From: Actinomycetota bacterium | GTDB taxonomy: Bacteria > Actinomycetota > Actinomycetes > S36-B12 | Assembly: GCA_947449035.1 (NCBI GenBank) | Contig: CANFQC010000019.1 | Location: forward strand, 1-42,051 | DNA: 42,051 nucleotides | Direction of reading: 5' to 3' | Shown here: positions 16,421-23,698 of the stretch, in pieces | Position numbering within the stretch: the stretch's first letter is position 1 | Layout: each line of letters begins with the position of its first letter | Notes under the pieces: generated by a model | Told to the model about the DNA's origin: nothing | Seen by the model: the letters and a program-made list of their open reading frames with translations, nothing else | Database searches by the model: none | Translations under genes and position numbers: made by a program

Positions 16421-17965
16421 TCATGATGCCTTCAAATCGTTGATACGCCGCATGAAGACGGCGTGGTAGGCCTCATCAAGCGACCCATAGGTCTTGTCGT
16501 CGACGATGCGCGGCGGAACACCGGGGAGTCCGCTGAGCGCAACGACTCGGTAACTCTGGAACGGCACTTCGGTGTACACCGCGTACTTGTCAGGAATCGG
16601 TGCCTTGCGGAAGTAGTTCAGAATGCGCTCGAGGTGGTCGGAATGCTGGCCGAGCGGCGAGCGCCGGTGCTCCTCGATGATCTCCGGAGTGATCCAGCCC
16701 CGCAGCTTCTCGCGCAGCTCGCGCTCGAAGGTGCGCCCGGCGATGAGCGACTTGTCGTGAATATCCGGAGCCTGCTGCGGAAGGTACTCGGCGTACTTCG
16801 TGGTCTGCGCAGCGCGGTGCAGGGCCTGACGACGCGTACGAATCTCGCGCATCTGCTCCTTGAGGCCGAATAAGCCGTTGCGGGTATAGAGCACGGAGAG
16901 CAGGGCTAGCGCACCGGCGAGAACGATGCGCCAGGGTCCCCAGTCGGTGAACCACTGAGTGATTCCCACGACGATCACGGTGCCGATGACTGCACCTTCG
17001 GCGCGACCGAGACCACCGATGACGATCATTGCGAGCATCAACAGCAAGAGGTCGAGGCTGAAGATCTGCAGCGAGGTGCCGCCAATGTAGGTGGAGTAGA
17101 AGGCACCAAGCGCACCGAGCACGCCGGAAGCGACCATGAACACGATCATTCGTGCGCGCTGCCAGTCGATGCCGATCGCGGAGGCGAATGACTCGTCCTC
17201 CTTTGAGGTGGAGGCCGCTTTGAGCAGCAGACCGATACGGCCTCCATTGATCCAGCGGAACACGCCGAGTGCGACGAGCAACGCGACAAACGTCGTCAAG
17301 AAGGCCAGCGTCTGGCCCAGACGGGTTGTCAGCATGTCTGACGGCACGATGCGGCCGGCACCGAAGAGCGCACCGTTGAACTTGCCGCCCAGTGCCTCGT
17401 TCTGCGTCACGAAGTTTCGGCAGAACTCCGAGAGTCCGAGAGTGAGCAGCGCGTAGTAGAGACCATCAAGGCGTCGCGCGGGAAGGCTGATCAAGAAGCC
17501 CATCGCAATGCCCAGCACCAGGCCGACGAGCAACATCAACGGCCAGGGCAGGCCGAAGGTGATCGACAGATAGGCGGCACCGTATGAACCAACACCCACC
17601 GTGGCCAACGTCGCGAACGACTGCAGGCCCGCGGTTCCCATGATCAGGGTCCACATCACGTTGATTGCTGCGTAGATGCAGATGATGCCGAACAGCGACA
17701 GGAATCGCTCCGAGCCAACTGCCGTGGGGATCGCGACGAGCAGGAAGAGACCGAACAGCCAGAACAGCGGCTTCTTGTCAGTCAGCACGACCTCGCGCTT
17801 GAGGGTCTTCGGATTGAACTGTCCGGAGAGCTTGAGAACAGATCGCTTCGAGCCGAAGTAGCGACGGCGGCGCAACACCCGATCAGGGCGGGCCGGCCAG
17901 GCCGGGCGCCAGGCGCGGCGGCCAATGAGGTGCTTGCTCTGGGGTGAGCTCGATGTCTTACTCAC
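16421..17965 (-). CDS. LivM-type ABC permease fused to a dimethylformamidase small-subunit-like C-terminal domain
   Basis: About 514 aa. Residues 1-65 are a basic cytosolic extension; 66-365 are a complete LivM permease with 8-10 helices and the EAA-like cytosolic loop (SFASAIGIDW). LivM normally ends near NGLFGLKE; here about 145 residues continue. The last 85 (WITPEIIEEHRRSPLG, LERILNYFRKAP, YAVYTEVPFQSYRV, EAYHAVFMRRI) closely resemble the small subunit of N,N-dimethylformamidase as I remember it, including the NYFR and HAVFxxRI signatures. The frame is open throughout. The GTG at 17965 lies 6 nt after GGAGG; an ATG two codons upstream abuts the GGAGG. It overlaps livH by 8 nt. The fused domain should face the cytosol, next to the transporter exit. 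Confidence 0.88.
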   Translation of the reverse strand: MSKTSSSPQSKHLIGRRAWRPAWPARPDRVLRRRRYFGSKRSVLKLSGQFNPKTLKREVVLTDKKPLFWLFGLFLLVAIPTAVGSERFLSLFGIICIYAAINVMWTLIMGTAGLQSFATLATVGVGSYGAAYLSITFGLPWPLMLLVGLVLGIAMGFLISLPARRLDGLYYALLTLGLSEFCRNFVTQNEALGGKFNGALFGAGRIVPSDMLTTRLGQTLAFLTTFVALLVALGVFRWINGGRIGLLLKAASTSKEDESFASAIGIDWQRARMIVFMVASGVLGALGAFYSTYIGGTSLQIFSLDLLLLMLAMIVIGGLGRAEGAVIGTVIVVGITQWFTDWGPWRIVLAGALALLSVLYTRNGLFGLKEQMREIRTRRQALHRAAQTTKYAEYLPQQAPDIHDKSLIAGRTFERELREKLRGWITPEIIEEHRRSPLGQHSDHLERILNYFRKAPIPDKYAVYTEVPFQSYRVVALSGLPGVPPRIVDDKTYGSLDEAYHAVFMRRINDLKAS

Positions 17966-18854
17966 GGACATCCTCCAGAAGGCCGCCGAGACCGCGGGGG
18001 CGGAAGACGAGGATCAGGACAACGATGCCGAAGAGCACGAAAGGCACCAAGGACTGGGCGAGGTAACGCGCAGTCAGCGCCTCGGCAAGGCCCACGATGG
18101 CTGCAGCGATGACCGTGCCTGGGATCGAGCCGAGGCCACCTGCCAGGGAAATGATCAGACCGACCGTCAAGGGCTGTACGCCGGAAGTTGGGCTCACGAA
18201 GAAGGTCTGAGCGAGCATCACTGAGGCGAGACCGGTCAGCGCGCCAGAGATCGCGAGCACTCGCATGCCCGTCACGCGCACAGATACGCCCACGACTGCT
18301 GCGCCGAGCGGGTTCATCATCATCGCGCGCATCTGCAGGCCGGCACGGCTGCTGCGCATCCACATGATCACTGCGGTAAGCATCAATGTTGCAATGACGA
18401 TGGCACCGAGCTGACTGTAGGAGACACCGCCCGAACCGATCTCAATTCGTCCGGTACCGAAGATCGGCGGCAGCGGCTTGCTCTGCGGGCCGAAAAAGAT
18501 GAGCCACAACTGCGTACCGATCAAGCTGATGGCAAGGGTGGCGATCAAGCCGCGCGTGCGGAAGTTTGCACGGTCTTGCAAGGGAAGGAAAGCAATCGAT
18601 CCGACGAAGAGGCCGGCAATCGCCGAACCCGCCATGCCGGAGATCAGCAATCCAATTGACATCACGGGGCCCTCGGTGATGCCCAGGTTGGTCATGGTCT
18701 GTGCGTAGAGATACGCCGCGTAACCACCGGCAGTGAAGATGAATCCCTGCGCCAGGTTCAGCATGCCGATGCTGGCCCAGGTGAACGAGATGCCGATCGC
18801 CACGAGGCCATACATGGAGGCCAGCACCGCAGCGCTGATGATGAGTTCGATCAT
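17958..18854 (-). CDS. livH: Branched-chain amino acid/amide-type ABC permease LivH
   Basis: A 298-aa membrane protein with about eight helices: the LivH start ASMYGLVAIGISFTWASIGMLNLAQG, then GAAVVGVSVRVTGMRVLAISGAL (cytosolic coupling loop) and GGLGSIPGTVIAAAIVGLAEA. It forms the translocation channel with the LivM-type permease. It overlaps livF by one base (TGATG) and the fused permease gene by 8 nt. HAAT transporters of this type carry branched amino acids, urea, short amides and other small polar compounds, so the name gives no substrate. Confidence 0.92.
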   Translation of the reverse strand: MIELIISAAVLASMYGLVAIGISFTWASIGMLNLAQGFIFTAGGYAAYLYAQTMTNLGITEGPVMSIGLLISGMAGSAIAGLFVGSIAFLPLQDRANFRTRGLIATLAISLIGTQLWLIFFGPQSKPLPPIFGTGRIEIGSGGVSYSQLGAIVIATLMLTAVIMWMRSSRAGLQMRAMMMNPLGAAVVGVSVRVTGMRVLAISGALTGLASVMLAQTFFVSPTSGVQPLTVGLIISLAGGLGSIPGTVIAAAIVGLAEALTARYLAQSLVPFVLFGIVVLILVFRPRGLGGLLEDVRE

Positions 18855-19576
18855 CAGTGCATCCCTCCAGCTGACGGAGGGACATCGCCAAGTGCTTCGC
18901 CGACGTCGAGCTTGATCTCGCCAGCGTGCATGCCGAGCATGCGGTCGACGCGGCCTTCGAGCAGTGGAAGGTTCTGCTCGGCGATGATCATGGCTCCTTC
19001 GCCGATGTCGATCTCGCAGAGAGCAGCGACCAGGCCCATCGAGATCTTTGGTGCGAGCCCGAGTGACGGCTCGTCGACCAAATAGAGCTTGGAGTCCGAC
19101 ATAAGCGCGCGTCCGACCGAGACCATGCGGCGCTCGCCACCGGAGAGAGTGCCGGCTGTCTGCTTGAGGAGCTTGCCCAGCGGCGGGAAGACATTGATCA
19201 CGCTGTCGCGACGGCGCTTACGTGATCGCCACGAAGCGCTGGTGTATGCGCCGCTGTCGAGGTTGTCCTTGACCGACAGGCCAGGGAAGATCGCATCGCC
19301 TTGCGGCGCGAGTGCAATACCGCTGCGCACGATGCCCGGGGTCTTGCGTCCGACACCATGGGTACGGCGGCCGCCGATCTCCTTGCCCTCGAAAACGATC
19401 GAGCCGTCCTGCCAGCCGGTCAGACCCACGATGGTGCTGAGCAAGGTGGTCTTGCCATGACCATTGAGCCCGACCAGACCCAGGCGCTCACCCGGTTCGA
19501 CGCTGAGGTCGAGGTCGTGGAGAACTCGCACCGGGCCGTATCCGGCCGAGATACCAGTCAGCTTGAGAATCGACAT
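18854..19576 (-). CDS. livF: HAAT-type ABC transporter ATPase LivF
   Basis: A 240-aa nucleotide-binding subunit: Walker A GLNGHGKTT (His where Ala or Ser is common), Q-loop in IALAPQGDAIF, signature TLSGGERRMVSVGRAL, Walker B LYLVDEPSLGLAP and an H-loop replaced by IIAEQNLPL, which is normal for LivF (Gln position). It hydrolyses ATP for LivH and the LivM fusion. One-base overlaps with livG and livH show tight coupling. Confidence 0.92.
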   Translation of the reverse strand: MSILKLTGISAGYGPVRVLHDLDLSVEPGERLGLVGLNGHGKTTLLSTIVGLTGWQDGSIVFEGKEIGGRRTHGVGRKTPGIVRSGIALAPQGDAIFPGLSVKDNLDSGAYTSASWRSRKRRRDSVINVFPPLGKLLKQTAGTLSGGERRMVSVGRALMSDSKLYLVDEPSLGLAPKISMGLVAALCEIDIGEGAMIIAEQNLPLLEGRVDRMLGMHAGEIKLDVGEALGDVPPSAGGMH

Positions 19577-20322
19577 CAGCTGATCACCAGGTTCCCCTCG
19601 AGATCAGCGTTGATCGGAACATCGAAGTAAGCAGCACGAACCTCGGGAGACGTGAAGACCGTCTCAGGCGGTCCCTCGGCGATGATGTGGCCGACGTCGA
19701 GTACGAGAACCTTCGAGGCGACCATGGCGAGTAGTTCGAGGCGGTGCTCGATCAACAGCACGGCGACGCCGTATTCCTGCGAGAGCTTGCGCACGACGAG
19801 ATCGATTTCATCGATCTCCGATCCAGTGAGGCCCGAAGCAGGCTCGTCGAGCAGGACGATCTGAGGGTCGCGAAGGAGAAGGCAAGCCAACATCAACTTG
19901 CGACGCTCAAGGGTTTCGAGAAGTGCCGTGGGCGCATCCAACGGAGTGCGCATGCGCACGAATTCCGCGGCCCATTCGACAGTAAGCCGGGCGGGATAGG
20001 GCTTGTAGGCCTTGCGTGCGGCCTTAAGAGTTTCAGCAACGGTGAGTGTTGCCGGAACGATCGGGCGCTGATAGCTGCGCACCAGACCGAGCTCGACGCG
20101 CTTGCGCATCGGGAGCTTGCGAATCGACGTGCCATTCAAGAGCACGTCACCGCCGTGATTGAGCTGGCGGCCGGAGAGTACTTCGAAAAGGCTGGTCTTG
20201 CCGGCCCCATTGGGGCCGGCAAGACCGACAACCTCTGCCTTGCTCACATCAAGTGACACGCCTTCGAGAATTCGACGTCCGCCTAGTTCAAGCGTGATGT
20301 CGGTGCAGGAAAGAAGTGTCAT
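19576..20322 (-). CDS. livG: HAAT-type ABC transporter ATPase LivG with a degenerate signature motif
   Basis: A 248-aa ATPase starting at the ATG at 20320-20322 (MTLLSCTDITLELGG). Walker A is GPNGAGKTS, Walker B IVLLDEPASGL, and the H-loop is LLIEHRLEL. The usual LSxGQ-type signature ahead of Walker B is replaced by LLETLERRKLMLAC. In a LivF/LivG heterodimer this leaves one composite ATP site that may be weak or inactive. The 14-nt gap to the binding-protein gene puts it second in the operon. The reading was checked on the minus strand and shows no frame disruption. Confidence 0.88.
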   Translation of the reverse strand: MTLLSCTDITLELGGRRILEGVSLDVSKAEVVGLAGPNGAGKTSLFEVLSGRQLNHGGDVLLNGTSIRKLPMRKRVELGLVRSYQRPIVPATLTVAETLKAARKAYKPYPARLTVEWAAEFVRMRTPLDAPTALLETLERRKLMLACLLLRDPQIVLLDEPASGLTGSEIDEIDLVVRKLSQEYGVAVLLIEHRLELLAMVASKVLVLDVGHIIAEGPPETVFTSPEVRAAYFDVPINADLEGNLVIS

Positions 20323-20335
20323 GTGAAGTGTTGTC

Positions 20336-21661
20336 CTACTTCTGCCAGGGCTGCAGCTGGAAGGGTGCCTCAGCGTCATCAGCGGGAGCGATAACGGTGT
20401 GCTTACCGTTCTGCACCTGGTAGAAGTAGTGAGTCACGCCCTCTGCTGCAGAGCCGGCAACATCCGGGTAGATGTTGACTGCGCCCTTCGAGAAGTCGAG
20501 GTGACCGGTGACGCCATCAGTCGGGTTCGCGGCGATGAACTCATTCACTGCCTTGAAATCAGACGGATCGACGTTCTTCCAGGCGTTTGCCAGGACGTTG
20601 ACCATGTCGTAGCACCAGGCCGGGTACACGAAGCCCATCGTGGTGTCATCGACGTTGTAAGCAGCCTGGTACGCGGCACGGAATGCCTTGTCCTCCGGCG
20701 AGGTGTTGCCCGTACCGATGACGGTGCCCCACACGTAACCCTCGGCTGCCGGTCCTGCGATCTGCAGGTACTCGGGCTGCGACGGTCCGTACTGGAGGTA
20801 CACCAGTGCGTTCGGAACCGGGTCAGCGGCGAACTGCTGCGAGAACGAGGCGAGCTCGGCACCGATCCAGTGATCGACCACGATGACACCAGGGTTCGAT
20901 GCCTTCAGCTTCGAGATGACCGGGGCCCAGTCCTTGGTGCCGGCGGTGATATCGATGACGTCACCCAGGGTCCACTTTCCATTGGACGCCTTGATGGCCT
21001 CGATAAGCGCGTCAGCGATGTTCTTGTTGTATGCCGTGTCACCGCGAACGATGTCGACCTTGTTGTTGGTCGGCTTCCAGGTACCGGCATCAGCCAGCTG
21101 GGTGAGGAACACCGGAAGGCCGGCACCGTAGAAGGTCTCGGCGGGATCGGTGAAGTAGTTGCCGTACTTCGCCGGATCAGCCTCGCGCATCTTCTGTGCG
21201 TCGATGTTGGTGTCGCCGCTCATGTACGGAGCGCCGTATGCGGCAGCTGCGTCAAGTGCGGGCGGCGGGATGATGACGAAGGGGCTGACGATCGCGCTCA
21301 CCTTGTCGCCGGTCAGCTTCTGGAAGCCGGCGGTGATGCCCTCGGGGGACAGGATGTCGATGTCGGTGACATCGAGTGCCAGCGGACGACCGTTGACGCC
21401 GCCTGCGGCGTTCACCTGGTCGACAGCGAGCTGTGCGCCATTCCAGCAGTCCTTGTGGTCGGCAATACCTGCCGGGCCGGACTGGGCAATCGCAGCGCCG
21501 ATGTTGATCGGCTCGCCGCTGGCGGATGCTGCTGCCGAGGCGGCGGCAGAGCCAGCGGGCGCTGCGGATGACGAGGACGAACTAGAGCTGCCACCACACG
21601 CCGCAAGAAGCATTGCGGTCGTGGCGATGACACCTGCTGATGCAATCAGACGACGGTTCAC
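20336..21661 (-). CDS. HAAT-family periplasmic-type substrate-binding lipoprotein (LivK-like)
   Basis: A 441-aa protein with a lipoprotein signal: basic start (NRRLIAS), hydrophobic core and lipobox LLAAC, so it is anchored outside the membrane. A Ser/Ala-rich linker precedes the type I periplasmic-binding fold (GEPINIGAAIAQSGP, NAAGGVNGRPLAL, DNTNID-like core). It delivers substrate to LivH and the LivM fusion. The GTG at 21661 follows GGAGG at 6 nt; the 114 upstream codons in frame are not part of the protein. First gene of the operon. The ligand cannot be read from the sequence; context suggests a small amide or N-acyl amine. Confidence 0.9.
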   Translation of the reverse strand: MNRRLIASAGVIATTAMLLAACGGSSSSSSSSAAPAGSAAASAAASASGEPINIGAAIAQSGPAGIADHKDCWNGAQLAVDQVNAAGGVNGRPLALDVTDIDILSPEGITAGFQKLTGDKVSAIVSPFVIIPPPALDAAAAYGAPYMSGDTNIDAQKMREADPAKYGNYFTDPAETFYGAGLPVFLTQLADAGTWKPTNNKVDIVRGDTAYNKNIADALIEAIKASNGKWTLGDVIDITAGTKDWAPVISKLKASNPGVIVVDHWIGAELASFSQQFAADPVPNALVYLQYGPSQPEYLQIAGPAAEGYVWGTVIGTGNTSPEDKAFRAAYQAAYNVDDTTMGFVYPAWCYDMVNVLANAWKNVDPSDFKAVNEFIAANPTDGVTGHLDFSKGAVNIYPDVAGSAAEGVTHYFYQVQNGKHTVIAPADDAEAPFQLQPWQK

Positions 21662-21738
21662 TGAGCCTCCACAAAAGGGACAAAAGCGCACGATGGCGCA
21701 AGGTGAGCCAAGGCTCGTCCTCTCTGAGGCCCCTGACC

Positions 21739-21753
21739 ATACGTAGAAATACG
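21739..21753. promoter_or_regulatory. Candidate operator: ATACG repeats between the binding-protein and luxR-type genes
   Basis: ATACG occurs at 21739-21743 and 21749-21753, again a 10-bp period, inside the AT-richest part of the divergent intergenic region. It could bind the LuxR-type regulator; this is inference from position only. Confidence 0.25.
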
Positions 21754-21848
21754 CATATTGGAGAGATTTTGATTTCTGTTCGGTTACGAATGATTGATTC
21801 CAGGTGAAAAACCTGCGCCTGTCTCCCAGCCGCTGCCACGATGCGCGT

Positions 21849-22853
21849 GTGAGCACAGTGAGCGTTACCGAGGCCATGAGCACTGTTGCGGCCGTGGGTG
21901 CGATCACCTCTGACTCCGGCAGCGTCACCGACCGGGCATCCGCCATCCTCGAGGAACTGCGCAAGATCGTTCCTTTCGAAGCGGCCGAAATCGTCTCTAT
22001 CAACCCGATTACCCAGGAATCGGTACAAATCGCATCAGAGGGCTACAGCCAACGCGTTCTTGACGACCTCCATAGCCCTCAGTTCCACGACATCATGCGG
22101 GCGCTCAACCTGCCTGAGACGGGGAAGCCGATTCGCATGCGCGACCTTCCCGGTGACCCTCTCGACAACTGGGCCGTCGCCGACGTGCTCTACCCGGCGG
22201 GCTACGCCGAGGGCATGACCATGTGCCTTCGCACGCCAGACGGACGCTTCACAGGAGTCATCAACCTCTCAACTCTGAGTACCGAGCATCCGAGTGACAT
22301 CGCCCGTGATGCGATCGCTCATTTGTGCGCGACTCTTGGCAACCTCGTTGACCCCATGCAGTCCGGTAAGTGGATTTCGATGCTGCTCGGTGCGGGAAGC
22401 ATGGCCATCGGCTTGGATTCCGCCGGTGAAACCGTGAGCATCCCCGGCCTGGCCGGCCACAAGTTGCTGCAAAGCGGCACCGATCTCGTGCAGGTCGCGC
22501 AAAAGTCAGCAGTGCATAACTCCTGGGGCTCTTTCGTGTGGCCCGACGAGGAGGACTGGTTCAGGGTGCGCGTAGTGCCTTGCAAGGGCGAGCAGCCGAT
22601 CAGCACCGTGATCAGTCTCGACGCGATCGACATCGGACCGCTCACCCGGCGCGAGCTTGAGGTACTCACCCTTGCCGCAGAAGGCCTCTCGAATGGCGAG
22701 ATCAGCGAGGCACTCGTGATCAGTAGCCGTACCGTCACCACGCACGTCGAGCACATTCTCGCCAAGCTCAATGCACCCAACCGTGCAGCGGCTGCCTCGT
22801 ACGCACTTCGCGAGGGCTACATCCTCGGCAAGGTCGATCGCTACGACCATTAG
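21849..22853 (+). CDS. LuxR-family transcriptional regulator with N-terminal GAF-like domain
   Basis: About 334 aa. Residues roughly 10-190 look like a GAF-type sensor (ASAILEELRKIVPFEAAEI, PAGYAEGMTMCLRTPDGRFTGVINL), and the last 65 form a LuxR helix-turn-helix (LTRRELEVLTLAAEGLSNGE, ISSRTVTTHVEHILAKLN). It is divergent from the transporter operon, so it is the natural candidate for its regulator, perhaps ligand-responsive through the GAF domain. The start is uncertain: GTG at 21849 chosen, GTG at 21804 or ATG at 21876 are also open and none has a strong ribosome site. No receiver domain is visible, so it is not a response regulator. Confidence 0.8.
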   Translation: MSTVSVTEAMSTVAAVGAITSDSGSVTDRASAILEELRKIVPFEAAEIVSINPITQESVQIASEGYSQRVLDDLHSPQFHDIMRALNLPETGKPIRMRDLPGDPLDNWAVADVLYPAGYAEGMTMCLRTPDGRFTGVINLSTLSTEHPSDIARDAIAHLCATLGNLVDPMQSGKWISMLLGAGSMAIGLDSAGETVSIPGLAGHKLLQSGTDLVQVAQKSAVHNSWGSFVWPDEEDWFRVRVVPCKGEQPISTVISLDAIDIGPLTRRELEVLTLAAEGLSNGEISEALVISSRTVTTHVEHILAKLNAPNRAAAASYALREGYILGKVDRYDH

Positions 22854-22874
22854 TCGTGTTATCTCTGGAAAGCA

Positions 22875-22900
22875 GAAAGACCGCCCGAGGGCGGTCTTTC
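22875..22900. terminator. Strong bidirectional terminator between luxR-type gene and tRNA-Ala
   Basis: GAAAGACCGCC and GGCGGTCTTTC form an 11-bp stem with loop CGAG, followed by CTTTG on the plus strand and preceded by a purine run that gives a T run on the minus strand. It can end both the regulator transcript and the tRNA-Ala transcript. Confidence 0.85.
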
Positions 22901-22905
22901 CTTTG

Positions 22906-22978
22906 TGGAGCTTAGGAGACTCGAACTCCTGACATCTGCCTTGCAAAGGCAGCGCTCTACCAACTGAGCTAAAGCCCC
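22906..22978 (-). tRNA. tRNA-Ala (anticodon TGC)
   Basis: The 73-nt minus-strand cloverleaf pairs GGGGCTT with AAGCTCC (one G-U) in the acceptor, has TAGCTCAGTTGGTAGAGC as D arm, TTTGCAA anticodon loop (TGC) and GTTCGAGTC T arm. CCA is not encoded. It lies outside an rRNA operon, beside tRNA-Ile, as usual downstream of gyrA in actinobacteria. Confidence 0.97.
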
Positions 22979-22993
22979 GGGTGTGGAGACTGA

Positions 22994-23119
22994 CTAACGC
23001 AGATCAGGCTCAATGGTCGCTTCCGACCACAGATCCTGCTCTGCCTTATTCGCCGTGATTTGGCGGTATACGACATAGCCGATGCCAGCCAACAGGACGA
23101 TAAGCAGCAGTTTCTTCAC
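22994..23119 (-). CDS. DLW-39 family micro-protein
   Basis: A 41-aa frame starting at GTG (23117-23119): a hydrophobic helix (KKLLLIVLLAGIGYVVYRQI) and a polar tail containing QDLWSEAT, which carries the DLW motif after which the family is named. It sits between tRNA-Ile and tRNA-Ala, the family's conserved place in actinobacteria. Probably an inner-membrane single-pass peptide with cytosolic C-terminus; function unknown. Confidence 0.85.
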   Translation of the reverse strand: MKKLLLIVLLAGIGYVVYRQITANKAEQDLWSEATIEPDLR

Positions 23120-23120
23120 G

Positions 23121-23195
23121 TGGGCCCAGGAGGACTTGAACCTCCGACCTCTTCCTTATCAGGGAAGCGCTCTAACCAGGCTGAGCTATGGGCCC
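23121..23195 (-). tRNA. tRNA-Ile (anticodon GAT)
   Basis: The 75-nt minus-strand cloverleaf has acceptor GGGCCCA/TGGGCCC, D arm TAGCTCAGCCTGGTTAGAGC, anticodon loop CTGATAA (GAT) and T arm GGTTCAAGTCC. Discriminator A, no encoded CCA. It is downstream of gyrA and DUF3566, the canonical place. Confidence 0.97.
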
Positions 23196-23308
23196 GAACG
23201 GGGTCAAACAATACCCAGTGCCCCATGGGGGCGTCCAACTGACCTCACTCCGGCGTCTGAGCACCTACGCCGTGACCTAGTTCAAAGCCCCGTCAGGGGG
23301 TAGTTCCC
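23196..23308. other. Spacer between tRNA-Ile and the DUF3566 gene
   Basis: 113 bp with two small GC-rich hairpins near the DUF3566 stop: CCCC-GTCA-GGGG (23288-23299) and the overlapping AGGGG/CCCCT. They may attenuate read-through from gyrA toward the tRNAs. No gene or clear promoter seen. Confidence 0.3.
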
Positions 23309-23695
23309 CTAGTAATCGTCGCTCAGGACGACTTCGATTCCGCCGGTCATCCCGACCGTAAGGTTGTACATCACGGCGAAGAGGCCGGCGAAGATCGAGA
23401 TCAGCACGATCTCGACCGAAGCAATGACCACTGTGGCCCCGATGACAGTGGGGAAACTCAGCAGGCCTGTCAGGTCGATGGTGTTCGCGGAGTTACCGAC
23501 GACGTCGTTGACATTGCGAGTGAGGGTCTCGAATACGCCAATCGAGTTGAGCAGTAACCACAGCACGATCACCGCGATGATGAGCACCAGCCCGATTGCC
23601 ACGGCCAACAAGAATGCCGCCTTGGTAATCGACCAGGCATTGACGTGAGTGACATACAGCCGGGCACGCCGCGGGGCGCGGGCTGCATCGCTCAC
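23309..23695 (-). CDS. DUF3566 membrane protein
   Basis: A 128-aa protein with a basic cytosolic start, a LYVTHVNAWSITKAAFLLA segment typical of DUF3566, and two transmembrane helices (about 25-50 and 82-108), ending with GGIEVVL. Its gene follows gyrA by 3 bp in most actinobacteria (Rv0007 in M. tuberculosis). GTG start at 23693-23695. Function is not established. Confidence 0.9.
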   Translation of the reverse strand: MSDAARAPRRARLYVTHVNAWSITKAAFLLAVAIGLVLIIAVIVLWLLLNSIGVFETLTRNVNDVVGNSANTIDLTGLLSFPTVIGATVVIASVEIVLISIFAGLFAVMYNLTVGMTGGIEVVLSDDY

Positions 23696-23698
23696 GTC

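Noticed and set aside
20399-21571. 390-codon open frame on the plus strand
   Set aside because: It is antisense to the lipoprotein gene, has no ribosome site, and no family-like motif; high-GC codon use keeps the opposite frame open.
21662-22003. 114 extra codons upstream of the lipoprotein GTG
   Set aside because: They overlap the divergent regulator and precede a proper ribosome site and lipoprotein signal; they are not part of the protein.
22906-22978. tRNA-Ala as attachment site of an integrative element
   Set aside because: No duplicated tRNA end near the far island border and no integrase were seen.
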